Of a stretch of 64,000 nt of DNA, positions 1 to 8,920 are shown in pieces. Numbering within the stretch: position 1 is the stretch's first letter; each line of letters begins with the position of its first letter. Under the pieces are notes generated by a model. The model did no database searches and was not told the origin of the DNA. It saw nothing but the letters and a program-made list of their open reading frames with translations. The DNA lies in assembly GCF_047238305.1 (NCBI RefSeq), contig NZ_JBDFMO010000001.1, positions 3,658,001 to 3,722,000 of the forward strand, given 5' to 3'. This DNA is from Ferdinandcohnia sp047238305 (GTDB lineage: Bacteria; Bacillota; Bacilli; Bacillales; Bacillaceae_L). A program made the position numbers and the translations under genes.

Positions 1-1275
1 CATAAGATATTTTTGATTTGATTCATTTAAACGATTTACTTTCGCATCTTGCTGTGCTAATTGTTCCTTTATATAGCCCGTTTCGTTACGATATGAGGCT
101 TGCTTATTTAACAACTCAAAATAATCGCTTTTTAAATTCTCAATTTTTTCTTCTATGTTTTGATCATACGAAGCAAGTAAAATTTGTTTCTCTTTCAGCT
201 CTTGTTCAAGCTTTTTTACTTCTTCACTAAGTTTTGTTAGTTCATGTTGCTCAGTTTGCTTTTTCTCGCTCAGGCTCTCTAACCTTTGCGACAACTCAAA
301 AATTGAGTTTTCAAGTTGACCTTTATTTTGCGTCGCATTTTTTTTGCGTTCTTTTAAGACTTCTTTTCGACCTTCTAACTTTTCTAGTTCCTCACTGGTA
401 CGTAAAAGAAGCTGTTGGAGCTCATGAATCGATGAATCTGTCGCCTCGATTCCACTTCTCAGCTCCTCGATTTTCGCTTCCTTGCTTTGTAGCTTTGTGT
501 TTAAAGCAAGTTCCTGTTCTTTATGCTCTTCAACAACCTGAGCAAGTTTCTCCCATTTATCGTGAAGATCTTCAATTTCAAATACAGTTAAGCCGACTTC
601 AATTTTTTCCAGCTCTTCTTTTTTCTCCAAATAGTCTTTTGCAATCGAAGACTGCATTTGCAATGGTTCAATTTGCGATGCAAGTTCATGAATAATGTCA
701 TTAACTCGATTTAAATTTTCCTGTGTTTCAGCAAGCTTATATTCTGCTTTCTTTTTACGGGTTTTATATTTTAAAACGCCTGCTGCTTCTTCAAATATGC
801 TTCTTCGTTCTTCAGCTTTACTGCTTAAAATTTCTTCTACTTTCCCTTGACTGATGATTGAAAAAGCTTCACGACCAAGTCCGGAATCCATAAATAAATC
901 TACAATATCCTTTAGTCGACATGCTTGTTTATTTATAAAAAATTCACTTTCACCAGACCGATAGACGCGGCGTGTTACGCTCACTTCATGATAATCGATT
1001 GGTAAAAAGTGGTCCTCATTATCCAATGTTAATGTTACTTCAGCCACATTCAATGCTTTCCGGCTGTCACTTCCCGCGAAAATGATATCTTCCATTTTCG
1101 AACCACGCAGTGATTTTGCAGACTGTTCTCCAAGAACCCAACGAATCCCGTCGGTAATATTACTTTTCCCACTTCCATTTGGTCCAACGACAGCCGTCAC
1201 ACCAGGTACAAAATCTACCGCAATTCTTTCAGCAAACGATTTAAATCCTACTATATCTAAACGTTTGAGGAACAT
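1..1275 (-). CDS. smc: Chromosome partition protein SMC, N-terminal part (cut by window edge)
   Basis: This is the first 425 codons of the SMC ATPase, which with ScpA and ScpB condenses and separates newly replicated chromosomes at the origin region. The reading frame stays open to base 1, so the hinge and C-terminal half lie outside the window. The Walker A loop GPNGSGKS is at residues 31-38 and is followed by the Q-loop region and then a long charged coiled coil rich in Glu, Lys and Gln. The start ATG at 1275 has a purine-rich GGGGGAA site just upstream. The gene follows rnc by 128 bases, with an intrinsic terminator between them, so it may have its own promoter or depend on read-through. 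Identification is secure from sequence and from the rnc-smc order known in B. subtilis. Confidence 0.97.
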   Translation of the reverse strand, partial: MFLKRLDIVGFKSFAERIAVDFVPGVTAVVGPNGSGKSNITDGIRWVLGEQSAKSLRGSKMEDIIFAGSDSRKALNVAEVTLTLDNEDHFLPIDYHEVSVTRRVYRSGESEFFINKQACRLKDIVDLFMDSGLGREAFSIISQGKVEEILSSKAEERRSIFEEAAGVLKYKTRKKKAEYKLAETQENLNRVNDIIHELASQIEPLQMQSSIAKDYLEKKEELEKIEVGLTVFEIEDLHDKWEKLAQVVEEHKEQELALNTKLQSKEAKIEELRSGIEATDSSIHELQQLLLRTSEELEKLEGRKEVLKERKKNATQNKGQLENSIFELSQRLESLSEKKQTEQHELTKLSEEVKKLEQELKEKQILLASYDQNIEEKIENLKSDYFELLNKQASYRNETGYIKEQLAQQDAKVNRLNESNQKYLM

Positions 1276-1364
1276 AAGCTTCCCCCTCAATTCGAAATTC
1301 AAGTCCTACATATTTTAACACAAACTACTGTTTATTGGATTACTTTTTACAGCATAACTTTTTG

Positions 1365-1394
1365 GCAAAAATATAACCCCACGAAAACGTGGGG
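1365..1394 (-). terminator. Intrinsic terminator after rnc
   Basis: A perfect 7-bp GC-rich stem (CCCCACG/CGTGGGG, 1377-1394) with an AAAA loop is followed on the minus strand by TTATATTTTTG. It starts 9 bases after the rnc stop and separates rnc from smc. Confidence 0.75.
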
Positions 1395-1403
1395 TACACT
1401 AGC

Positions 1404-2135
1404 TTATTGTTGTTTGCTTTTTAACTTTTTCAAAGCAATTTCTGCTGCATGCTGCTCAGCTTCTTTTTTCGATCTACCTGTACCTGTCCCTAGTTCCTCA
1501 CCATTTAGGGATACCCTCGAAATGAATTCACGACTATGGGCAGGTCCTTTTTCTTGAAGCACCTTATATTCGATAATTCCGGTCCCATCTCGTTGCACGA
1601 GCTCTTGTAGCTGACTCTTATAATCCATCACATGAGAAAAAGCACCCGCATTAATTTTAGGAATTACTGTTTCATCTAAAAACTGGTTAACTACCTCTAA
1701 GCCTTTATCAAGGTATAATGCCCCGATAAATGCTTCAAACACATCTGCAAGCAGGGCTGGTCGTTCTCTCCCACCAGTCATTTCCTCACCTTTTCCAAGT
1801 AAAACAAGTTCCCCAAAATTCAGCTCATTTGCAAATGTAACTAGAGACGGTTCACATACAATAGCTGCCCGCATCTTTGTTAATTCACCCTCGCTCATAA
1901 TTGGAAACTTTTTAAATAAAAACTGGGAAATGGTTAGCTCTAAAACAGCATCTCCTAAAAATTCAAGCCGTTCGTTATCTTCATGCGGCTTTTTTCGATG
2001 CTCATTCACATAAGATGAATGTGTAAATGCTTGAATAAGTAGACTTTCATTATGAAAATGAACCCCTAGTCGCTCCTGAAAAGCTTTAAATTTTGGCGTA
2101 AACTTATTGCCTTTGTCTTTATTTATCCGCTTCAC
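1404..2135 (-). CDS. rnc: Ribonuclease III
   Basis: Double-strand-specific endoribonuclease that processes rRNA precursors and other structured RNAs. The protein has 243 residues. The N-terminal catalytic domain carries the family signature around ERLEFLGDAVLEL (residues 55-67), with the expected metal-binding acids Glu58, Asp62, Asp131 and Glu134. A double-stranded-RNA-binding domain fills roughly the last 70 residues. The start is a GTG at 2135, supported by GGGAGG at 2145-2150 with 9 bases spacing. The gene lies between acpP and smc, as in B. subtilis. A stable hairpin sits directly before the ribosome binding site (see the entry at 2156-2180), so rnc may be partly attenuated. Confidence 0.97.
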   Translation of the reverse strand: MKRINKDKGNKFTPKFKAFQERLGVHFHNESLLIQAFTHSSYVNEHRKKPHEDNERLEFLGDAVLELTISQFLFKKFPIMSEGELTKMRAAIVCEPSLVTFANELNFGELVLLGKGEEMTGGRERPALLADVFEAFIGALYLDKGLEVVNQFLDETVIPKINAGAFSHVMDYKSQLQELVQRDGTGIIEYKVLQEKGPAHSREFISRVSLNGEELGTGTGRSKKEAEQHAAEIALKKLKSKQQ

Positions 2136-2155
2136 CTTACGTAACCTCCCAAGGA

Positions 2156-2180
2156 GAAAGCCCCGTCTATATAACGGGAC
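2156..2180 (-). terminator. Hairpin between acpP and rnc, possible terminator or attenuator
   Basis: On the minus strand GTCCCGT pairs with ACGGGGC (one G-U pair) around a 7-base loop and is followed by a short broken T-run (TTTCTCCTT). It falls 16 bases after the acpP stop and just before the rnc ribosome binding site. It could end most acpP transcripts while letting some reach rnc. The short T-run makes full termination doubtful. Confidence 0.5.
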
Positions 2181-2196
2181 TTTTGCATTTTAAGAA

Positions 2197-2430
2197 TTAT
2201 AGCTGGCTTTTTATGTAATTAACAGCGTCACCAACTGTAGAAATTTTTTCAGCCTCATCGTCTGAAATTTCCATGTCAAACTCGTCTTCAAGTTCCATAA
2301 CTAGTTCAACAACGTCTAGTGAATCCGCTCCAAGATCATCTTTAAAAGAAGCCTCTAATTTAACTGCTGATTCTTCAACACCTAAGCGGTCAACCACGAT
2401 TTTTGTAATTCTCTCAAAAACATCTGCCAT
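2197..2430 (-). CDS. acpP: Acyl carrier protein
   Basis: Small acidic carrier of growing acyl chains in fatty acid and phospholipid synthesis. The 4'-phosphopantetheine attachment serine lies in the GADSLD motif (Ser37 counting from the chosen start). The product is 77 residues, the usual length. A second in-frame ATG lies two codons upstream at 2436, but it is only about 4 bases from the GGGGAGG site, whereas the ATG at 2430 is about 9 bases away and gives the conserved MAD start. The gene has its own likely promoter and follows the fapR-plsX-fabD-fabG genes, so it is probably transcribed both with them and separately. Confidence 0.97.
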   Translation of the reverse strand: MADVFERITKIVVDRLGVEESAVKLEASFKDDLGADSLDVVELVMELEDEFDMEISDDEAEKISTVGDAVNYIKSQL

Positions 2431-2453
2431 TTCCATTCACCTCCCCTCAAGGT

Positions 2454-2483
2454 ATTATATTTGGTTTTACTAGAAAAGCGCAA
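2454..2483 (-). promoter_or_regulatory. Candidate sigma-A promoter of acpP
   Basis: Minus-strand TTGCGC (2483-2478) and a consensus TATAAT (2459-2454) are separated by 18 bases. Transcription would begin about 10 bases before the acpP ribosome binding site. The -35 box is imperfect and the leader would be very short. Confidence 0.55.
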
Positions 2484-2526
2484 GCACGTTTAGCCAAAAG
2501 GATATCAATTTCGCGCTTTTTCTTTT

Positions 2527-3267
2527 TTACATAACCATTCCGCCGTCAATATGAAGGGTTTGACCTGTCATATAATTGCTTTGGTCGGATGCTAGGAATA
2601 AAACAACTCCAGAAATATCAGTTGTTTCACCGAATCTTGCAAGAGGAATTAATTTTAGCATTTCGTTTTTTACATCTTCAGGAAGTTTATCCGTCATATC
2701 TGTCGTAATAAACCCTGGTGCAACTGCGTTAACGTTAATATTGCGACTCGCTAATTCTTTAGCAGCAGTTTTGGTGAATCCGATCACACCTGCTTTAGCT
2801 GCAACATAATTAGCTTGTCCAGGATTACCACTAACCCCTACGATAGAGGCGACATTGATAATTTTACCAGAACGCTGCTTCATCATTTGTCTTGTAACAG
2901 CTTTTGTACAGAGAAATACACCTTTTAGGTTGATATTAATAACATCGTCCCATTCTTCTTCTTTCATTCTCATCAATAAATTGTCGCGTGTAATTCCTGC
3001 ATTATTAACAAGGATATCAAGACTACCAAATGTTGCTATAACTTCTTTCACCATTGTCGCAACTGAATCTGCATCCGATACATTCGCTTGAATCGCAAAC
3101 GCTTCTTGTCCTAATGCTTTGATTTCATCAACTACTTCATTCGCTTTTTGCTCACTACCGGAATAGTTTACCGCTACCTTCGCACCTGCTTTTGCAAGTT
3201 CAATTGCAATCGTACGTCCGATGCCACGTGAAGCGCCGGTCACCAATGCTACCTTTCCATTTAACAT
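2527..3267 (-). CDS. fabG: 3-oxoacyl-[acyl-carrier-protein] reductase
   Basis: NADPH-dependent reductase of type II fatty acid synthesis that reduces 3-oxoacyl-ACP to 3-hydroxyacyl-ACP in the cytoplasm. It is a 246-residue classical short-chain dehydrogenase: the cofactor-binding TGASRGIG motif is at residues 10-17, the NNAG motif near 88-91, and the catalytic Ser141, Tyr154 and Lys158 are all present. The ATG at 3267 is one base past the fabD stop, and its GGAGG site lies inside the last fabD codons, so the two are translationally coupled. It belongs to the FapR-controlled group with plsX and fabD. Confidence 0.96.
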   Translation of the reverse strand: MLNGKVALVTGASRGIGRTIAIELAKAGAKVAVNYSGSEQKANEVVDEIKALGQEAFAIQANVSDADSVATMVKEVIATFGSLDILVNNAGITRDNLLMRMKEEEWDDVININLKGVFLCTKAVTRQMMKQRSGKIINVASIVGVSGNPGQANYVAAKAGVIGFTKTAAKELASRNINVNAVAPGFITTDMTDKLPEDVKNEMLKLIPLARFGETTDISGVVLFLASDQSNYMTGQTLHIDGGMVM

Positions 3268-3268
3268 T

Positions 3269-4213
3269 CTATTGTCCCTCCTTTAACGCTTGAATGGTTG
3301 CTTCGAGTGTTCCTAAATCGCTGATTGCATATGTGGTAACTCTGCGATTTACTTTCTTTATTAATCCAGAGAGAACCTTACCAGGTCCAATTTCGATAAA
3401 GGTGTCTACTCCTTGATCAAGCATGTATTGAACTGAATTTTCCCATAGTACAGGAGAATATAATTGCTTCACTAAATTTTCTTTGATTTGTTCAGCAGAT
3501 GTCATTTCCGTAGCATTCACATTTGCTACAACAGGAATAGATGCATCACTAATTTCAATTTGATTGAGTACCGAACGTAGCTTTTCAGCTGCAGGCTCCA
3601 TTAATGATGAATGGAATGGTCCGCTAACCTCGAGTGGAATCGCGCGTTTCGCACCTTTTTCCTTGGCCAACTCACAAGCCTGCTGAACACCTTCGGCAGC
3701 ACCTGAGATCACAATTTGACCTGGACAATTGATATTAGCAAGCTGAACAGGATGTCCTGCTGCTGAAATTTCATCTGTTACTGCTTGTAAGTCATCGCTA
3801 CCCATTCCAAGGATTGCTGCCATTGTTCCTTGACCTGCAGGAACGGCTTCCTCCATAAACTCACCGCGTTTACGAACCGTACGTACAGCATCCTCGAAGC
3901 TTAGTGCACCAGAAGCGACTAATGCTGTGTACTCACCAAGACTATGACCAGCAACATATTGAGGTGTTATACCTGCTTCTTTGAATTTTTCTAGAATGGC
4001 AATACTTGTTGTTAACAGAGACGGTTGTGCGTTCACCGTTAATGTGAGCGTGTCCTGTGGTCCGTTAAAAATCAAAGAGGAAAGCTCCTCTTCCAATGCT
4101 TTGTCAGCTCTTGTAAAAATATCATGAACTACCTCTGAAGAATCAGCTAATTCCTTCCCCATTCCTACAACTTGAGATCCTTGTCCTGGAAAAACGAATG
4201 CAATCTTACTCAT
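3269..4213 (-). CDS. fabD: Malonyl-CoA:ACP transacylase
   Basis: Transfers malonyl groups from CoA to acyl carrier protein to supply fatty acid elongation. The product is 314 residues, normal for the family. The oxyanion motif GQGSQ is at residues 10-14, the nucleophile is Ser91 in GHSLGE, and the partner histidine is His201 in GPFHSSL. It lies 12 bases after plsX and is coupled to fabG at its 3' end. Control by FapR through the upstream fapR promoter is expected from the B. subtilis operon and supported by the operator seen here. Confidence 0.97.
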   Translation of the reverse strand: MSKIAFVFPGQGSQVVGMGKELADSSEVVHDIFTRADKALEEELSSLIFNGPQDTLTLTVNAQPSLLTTSIAILEKFKEAGITPQYVAGHSLGEYTALVASGALSFEDAVRTVRKRGEFMEEAVPAGQGTMAAILGMGSDDLQAVTDEISAAGHPVQLANINCPGQIVISGAAEGVQQACELAKEKGAKRAIPLEVSGPFHSSLMEPAAEKLRSVLNQIEISDASIPVVANVNATEMTSAEQIKENLVKQLYSPVLWENSVQYMLDQGVDTFIEIGPGKVLSGLIKKVNRRVTTYAISDLGTLEATIQALKEGQ

Positions 4214-4225
4214 TCTATATTCCCC

Positions 4226-5227
4226 CTATTCATCTACTTTTGGATTGATATCCTCTAGTGTTTTACGTATTGTTCCTGAAACATCTTTTTCAACCATCTC
4301 GTATGTTTGTCTAACTGCACTAAATATCCCATTGGCATCTGAAGAACCATGTGCTTTAATAACAGGTGCGTTTAAGCCAAATAATCCGGCTCCACCATAT
4401 TCTGAGTAATCGAGCGTCTTTTTTAAAACCTTTAACTCTGGCATTAAAAGCCCTGCCGCAATTTTACTTTTTAGATTGCTTGTAAAAGCGGTTTTGAGCA
4501 TTTTAAACATGGAAAGAGCAGTACCCTCGATTGTTTTCAAGGCTACATTTCCTGTAAATCCATCTGTAACAACTACATCTGCCACTCCGTCTAGTAAATC
4601 TCTTGCCTCTACATTCCCAACGAAATTGAGATTTGTAGCTTTGATTAATTCAAAAGCATGCTTAGTAAGATCATTTCCTTTTTTATCTTCCGTACCGACA
4701 TTTAATAAACCCACTCTTGGATTTACCACTCCTCGAACCTTTTCCGAATAGATGGATCCCATGATCGCATATTGAAGCAAATGCTCAGGCTTCGCATCCA
4801 CATTTGCGCCCACATCCAACATAAGAAAACCCTTTTTATCTAAAGTAGGAAGAGTAGGTGCTAATGCTGGACGGTCAATTCCTTCAATTCTACCGACGAT
4901 AAAAAGGCCTGCCGTCATGAGAGCTCCTGTATTTCCAGCTGAAATACATGCATCAGCACGCCCCTCACTAACTTCTTTCGCCATTAAGACCATGGATGCA
5001 TTCTTTTTCCGTCTTACAGCCCGAACAGGTTCATCTGTGCCTTCAATTACTTCGGTTGTATGTATAATCGTAATTCTATCTTCTTCCGTTATGTATTGAC
5101 GAATTTTTTCTTCATCACCAATTAGAGTTACTTCAAGGTCTTTATAATGCTTTAATGCAGTCATTGTACCATTAACAATTTCCTCTGGGGCATGATCCCC
5201 ACCCATTGCATCTATTGCAAGTCTCAT
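4226..5227 (-). CDS. plsX: Phosphate acyltransferase PlsX
   Basis: Converts acyl-ACP and phosphate to acyl-phosphate, the donor for PlsY in the first step of phosphatidic acid synthesis. It acts as a soluble protein at the inner face of the membrane. The 333-residue product has the same length as B. subtilis PlsX and starts with the family's conserved MRLAIDAMGGD. An internal GNTGALM glycine-rich segment also fits. It follows fapR by 58 bases and precedes fabD by 12, forming one FapR-controlled unit that couples fatty acid and phospholipid production. Confidence 0.96.
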   Translation of the reverse strand: MRLAIDAMGGDHAPEEIVNGTMTALKHYKDLEVTLIGDEEKIRQYITEEDRITIIHTTEVIEGTDEPVRAVRRKKNASMVLMAKEVSEGRADACISAGNTGALMTAGLFIVGRIEGIDRPALAPTLPTLDKKGFLMLDVGANVDAKPEHLLQYAIMGSIYSEKVRGVVNPRVGLLNVGTEDKKGNDLTKHAFELIKATNLNFVGNVEARDLLDGVADVVVTDGFTGNVALKTIEGTALSMFKMLKTAFTSNLKSKIAAGLLMPELKVLKKTLDYSEYGGAGLFGLNAPVIKAHGSSDANGIFSAVRQTYEMVEKDVSGTIRKTLEDINPKVDE

Positions 5228-5285
5228 CTTGTCTCATTCCTTTGTTTGCTATTAGGTAGTTGTCTACACGTTTCGTTCTCTATTA

Positions 5286-5861
5286 TCAATCAGTTTTAAC
5301 TTGTTTATTAGAACGATACATTGTAAATTCACCGGAAAATACGAGTTCGTTACCAACATAGCTATTTACATCTACAATTGTTCTATCTTTTTCTTGGGTG
5401 CCCTTCACTTTTGCTTTCGCGATGACCCGTTCCCCTACTTTTACCTGTCTCGTAAACCGAATATTAGCTTTAGCAGTAAGCGCAAGTTCATCATTAATCA
5501 CAGCAACCGCTAATGAGTTTGCTTGAGCAAAAAGATGGTGCCCACGAGCAATTTGGTTTCGTTTAAATACATGCTCATTTGTAACATCAAAGATTGAAAT
5601 AGCACTTTGGTCTAGTTCAATATCTATAATTTCACCAATGACTTCTTCAATTGGCAAAGCTTTTACTTCATCATCTAGTTTTTTCTCGGCAACATTTTTG
5701 ATTCGTTCACGAAGTTCAGGAATCGATAACTCCAATCGGTCCAAACGAATCGTTTGAACACTGACCTTAAATTTTTCGGCTAACTCTTCATCGGTAATAA
5801 ATGGATTCATCTCGATCGTTTCCTGAAGCAGTCGCTGCCGTTCTTTTTTATTTCTTCTCAT
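5286..5861 (-). CDS. fapR: Fatty acid and phospholipid synthesis repressor FapR
   Basis: Repressor of fatty acid and phospholipid synthesis genes that is released from DNA by malonyl-CoA. The 191-residue product has an N-terminal DeoR-like helix-turn-helix (about residues 18-42) and a C-terminal hot-dog ligand domain with the conserved GHHLFAQAN stretch. A longer frame runs upstream to 6053, but the extra 64 residues cover the promoter and operator and are not conserved. The ATG at 5861 gives the family start MRRNKK. The gene has an obvious FapR operator in its own promoter, so it represses itself and the downstream plsX-fabD-fabG genes. Confidence 0.96.
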   Translation of the reverse strand: MRRNKKERQRLLQETIEMNPFITDEELAEKFKVSVQTIRLDRLELSIPELRERIKNVAEKKLDDEVKALPIEEVIGEIIDIELDQSAISIFDVTNEHVFKRNQIARGHHLFAQANSLAVAVINDELALTAKANIRFTRQVKVGERVIAKAKVKGTQEKDRTIVDVNSYVGNELVFSGEFTMYRSNKQVKTD

Positions 5862-5883
5862 TAAAAATACACCGTCCGCACTC

Positions 5884-5903
5884 TTATGACTAGGTACTAA
5901 TAG
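5884..5903 (-). promoter_or_regulatory. FapR operator
   Basis: The minus strand reads ATTAGTACCTAGTCATAA here, which matches the FapR box core TTAGTACCTAGTC known from B. subtilis. It lies immediately downstream of the -10 box of the fapR promoter, where bound repressor would block RNA polymerase. Confidence 0.88.
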
Positions 5904-5905
5904 TA

Positions 5906-5934
5906 AGTATATAATTAAAAAAAGCAGATTGCAA
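5906..5934 (-). promoter_or_regulatory. Sigma-A promoter of fapR-plsX-fabD-fabG
   Basis: TTGCAA (5934-5929), a 17-base spacer and TATACT (5911-5906) are well-formed promoter boxes. The predicted start falls near 5899, inside the FapR operator. The promoter sits between the recG stop and fapR. Confidence 0.82.
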
Positions 5935-5974
5935 GAAAAAATATCCTTACAATCCACCTCTAAATACAAATGGT

Positions 5975-8023
5975 TTAATCCAATTTTTCTCCATCTAAAA
6001 TACCGGATTGTAACAAATCGTCCCGTAGGTGTTTGTAAGAGGAATCCTCCCAAAACGCCTTAGAATTAATTAATTTCGCAGCATCATTTCGCGCTACCTC
6101 TAAGGTACGATAATCATGAACCATATCTGCTACCTTAAATTCAGGAACACCACTTTGTTTACGACCGAAGAAGTCCCCAGGTCCACGAAGCTCCAAGTCT
6201 TTTTCCGAAAGAACAAAGCCATCATTTGTCTCTGTCATGATCCGCATTCTTTCTTTCCCAACCTCAGACTTTGGATCAGCGAGAAGAATACAATAGGACT
6301 GTTCACTACCTCTTCCGACACGTCCTCGTAATTGGTGTAGCTGTGAAAGACCGAAACGTTCTGCATCATAAATGACCATCATAGTCGCATTTGGGACGTT
6401 CACACCTACCTCAACAACAGTTGTGGAGACGAGAATTTGAACTTTATTTTCACTAAATTGTCGCATTACATCTTCTTTTTCATCCGCTGATAATCGACCA
6501 TGCATTAAGCCAACTTTCGCTTTGTTTTGAAAATGAAAAGAGAGCATGGTATGAACATCGATTGCATTTTGAACATCCAACTTATCGGATTCCTCAATCA
6601 GTGGGCAAATGACATAGGCTTGTCTCCCTTTAGCAAGTTCTTTTTCAATAAATGCCAAAATCCGCTCAAGCATCTCATGCTTTACCCAATACGTTTCAAT
6701 TTTCTTACGTCCTGCTGGCATTTCGTCGATTACCGAAACATCCATCTCACCAAAAACCGTAATTGCAAGTGTTCTTGGGATTGGGGTTGCAGTCATAAAA
6801 AGGACATCAGGACTTTCACCTTTTTCCCTTAAAATCCTCCGTTGTTCAACACCAAAGCGGTGCTGCTCATCCGTTATAACGAGCCCAAGCTTATGGAAAT
6901 TGACTTCATCCTGGATAAGAGCATGTGTACCTACTAAAATATGAATATCTCCCGCTTCAAGCTGTTCAAGTATTTCTCTTCTTCGTTTACCCTTTACAGA
7001 ACTTGTTAGCAGTTGAATATTTAACCCATAATCCGAGAAAAGCTCAACAAGTGACTGAGCATGCTGTTCAGCTAAAATTTCTGTAGGCACCATTAATGCT
7101 CCCTGATACCCCGAAAGGATGGCAGCATACAAAGAGATAGCGGCTACTACAGTTTTCCCTGACCCAACATCACCTTGAAGTAATCGATTCATTCGATACG
7201 GAGAACGTAAGTCATTCATAATCTCAGTAACAACTCGATCTTGGGCATTTGTCAACGGAAATGGCAGTCTATTCATAAAATCTTCTAATTTATCCACCTG
7301 AAACTCCATGGCTGCACCAGCAGATTGTTCTCGCTCAAACTTTCTTAATGCTTGCATTTTTAATTGAAAAAGCAGAAACTCTTCGTACACAAAACGCCGT
7401 CTCGCTTGTTTTAAATCCTGATGACTAGTTGGATGATGCATAATTTTAATTGCATCTTTCTTAGGTAAAAGCCGATATGTCGCTAATAATTGTTCAGGAA
7501 GATTGTCCTCAATTTGATCGCCAAACTGTCCAAGGGCAAGCGCAATAAAACGCTTCATTCCTTTTATCGTGATTTTTCCTTTAATTGAATAGACCGGTTC
7601 GATTCGGTTATCTTTTATCATCGGACCAAAAACAATCTCACTTACAGTTACGGTTTGCCGATGCTGATCCCATTTTCCTGTTATCGTTACAGTATCGTTT
7701 AAGGAGACTTTGTTTTTATAGTACGGGCGATTGAAACAGGTCGCTGTTATTAAATAGCGACCTACTAAGACCCTGAAGGTTAAGCGAGATCGTTTCCGAT
7801 TATAATAGGTTAACAGTGGTTCGCTATGAACCTTACCTTCAATCGTAATTTTCTCCTCATGCTTGACCTCCGCAAGGTCTCGCAAACTATAATCTTCAAA
7901 TCGATATGGAAAGTATAAAAGTAGGTCTGAAATAGTGAAAATATGCATCTCATTAAGCTGTAGACCTGTCTCTTCACCGATTCCTTTTATTTCAGTGACA
8001 GGCTGCTGTAAATGACTATTCAC
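5975..8023 (-). CDS. recG: ATP-dependent DNA helicase RecG
   Basis: Branch-migrating helicase that remodels stalled replication forks and recombination intermediates. The 682-residue protein has the usual plan: an N-terminal wedge/OB domain (to about 230) followed by two helicase domains. Walker A is GDVGSGKT at 284-291 and the Walker B box is DEQH at 385-388. The C-terminal part carries the motif VI region QLRGRVGRG. The start is a GTG at 8023 that overlaps the last 8 bases of sdaAA; no strong ribosome binding site precedes it, suggesting translational coupling. Gene order recG-fapR matches B. subtilis. Confidence 0.96.
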   Translation of the reverse strand: MNSHLQQPVTEIKGIGEETGLQLNEMHIFTISDLLLYFPYRFEDYSLRDLAEVKHEEKITIEGKVHSEPLLTYYNRKRSRLTFRVLVGRYLITATCFNRPYYKNKVSLNDTVTITGKWDQHRQTVTVSEIVFGPMIKDNRIEPVYSIKGKITIKGMKRFIALALGQFGDQIEDNLPEQLLATYRLLPKKDAIKIMHHPTSHQDLKQARRRFVYEEFLLFQLKMQALRKFEREQSAGAAMEFQVDKLEDFMNRLPFPLTNAQDRVVTEIMNDLRSPYRMNRLLQGDVGSGKTVVAAISLYAAILSGYQGALMVPTEILAEQHAQSLVELFSDYGLNIQLLTSSVKGKRRREILEQLEAGDIHILVGTHALIQDEVNFHKLGLVITDEQHRFGVEQRRILREKGESPDVLFMTATPIPRTLAITVFGEMDVSVIDEMPAGRKKIETYWVKHEMLERILAFIEKELAKGRQAYVICPLIEESDKLDVQNAIDVHTMLSFHFQNKAKVGLMHGRLSADEKEDVMRQFSENKVQILVSTTVVEVGVNVPNATMMVIYDAERFGLSQLHQLRGRVGRGSEQSYCILLADPKSEVGKERMRIMTETNDGFVLSEKDLELRGPGDFFGRKQSGVPEFKVADMVHDYRTLEVARNDAAKLINSKAFWEDSSYKHLRDDLLQSGILDGEKLD

Positions 8024-8903
8024 TTTTGTTTAGCGAAATCCCAAAGATCTTTGCCTCAAGGGCACGACCTGTTGGAGTTGCCGCTAGCCCTCCCTGTGCT
8101 GTTTCTTTTAACGCCGTCGGCATGGTTTGACCTATTCTATACATTGCATCGATTACTTCATCACATGGGATTCGACTGGTAACACCTGCTAATGCCATAT
8201 CTGCAGCTACCATCGCATTTGCTGCTCCCATTGCATTACGCTTTACACATGGCACCTCGACAAGCCCAGCAACTGGATCACAAACGAGTCCAAGCATGTT
8301 TTTTAATGTAATCGCCATGGCTTCAGCAGATTGCTGTGGAGATCCTCCTGCCATTTCAACAATTGCCGCTGCAGCCATTCCAGCAGCAGAACCAACTTCT
8401 GCTTGGCAGCCACCTGCAGCACCTGAAATCGAGGCATTGTTTGCAACAACAAATCCAAAGGCCCCAGCAGTAAATAAAAACTGAACCATTTGCTCTTTTG
8501 TCGGATTTAATTTCTCCTTAACCGCAAATAAAGTCCCTGGCACAACACCAGCAGAACCAGCAGTAGGTGTTGCACATATCGTTCCCATTGCAGCATTGAC
8601 CTCGTTTGTTGCAACAGCCATACTGACAGCATCTAAAACGGTTTTACCAGTTAAGAAGTTACCTTTTTTTATATAATTTTGTAAGAGAACCGCATCTCCA
8701 CCTGTTAAACCAGAATGAGATGAAACACCGGCTAACCCTCTTTCAACAGCTTTTTCCATTACTTCTAGATTACGTTCCATTTGAGCAATGATTACTTCAC
8801 GAGTTTTTCCTGTTACTTCAACCTCTTGTTCAATCATCACATCTGCTATTTTCATTTTCTTAGTTGTAGCAAGTTCTACTAACTCAGCAACATTACGAAA
8901 CAT
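8016..8903 (-). CDS. sdaAA: L-serine dehydratase, alpha (iron-sulfur) subunit
   Basis: Catalytic subunit of the two-component iron-sulfur L-serine deaminase that turns serine into pyruvate and ammonia. The 295-residue product has cysteines at 110, 166, 208 and 219; the last three fit the oxygen-sensitive [4Fe-4S] cluster ligands of the family. The frame also runs upstream to 8957, but those 18 extra residues are encoded by an inserted repeat. The ATG at 8903 has AGGAGG at 8911-8916 and gives the conserved start. The partner sdaAB lies upstream and is separated by 171 bases because of the repeat. Confidence 0.96.
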   Translation of the reverse strand: MFRNVAELVELATTKKMKIADVMIEQEVEVTGKTREVIIAQMERNLEVMEKAVERGLAGVSSHSGLTGGDAVLLQNYIKKGNFLTGKTVLDAVSMAVATNEVNAAMGTICATPTAGSAGVVPGTLFAVKEKLNPTKEQMVQFLFTAGAFGFVVANNASISGAAGGCQAEVGSAAGMAAAAIVEMAGGSPQQSAEAMAITLKNMLGLVCDPVAGLVEVPCVKRNAMGAANAMVAADMALAGVTSRIPCDEVIDAMYRIGQTMPTALKETAQGGLAATPTGRALEAKIFGISLNKSE

Positions 8904-8920
8904 ATAAAAACCTCCTGTCA

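Noticed and set aside
2471..2526. AAAGCGCAAGC ... GCGCTTTTTC upstream of acpP as another copy of the dispersed repeat
   Set aside because: Only the short end resembles the family; the internal stems and the GGAGCTAGAC end are missing. The segment also supplies the acpP -35 box.
5862..6053. 64-residue N-terminal extension of FapR
   Set aside because: It spans the promoter and operator, is not conserved, and lacks a ribosome binding site.
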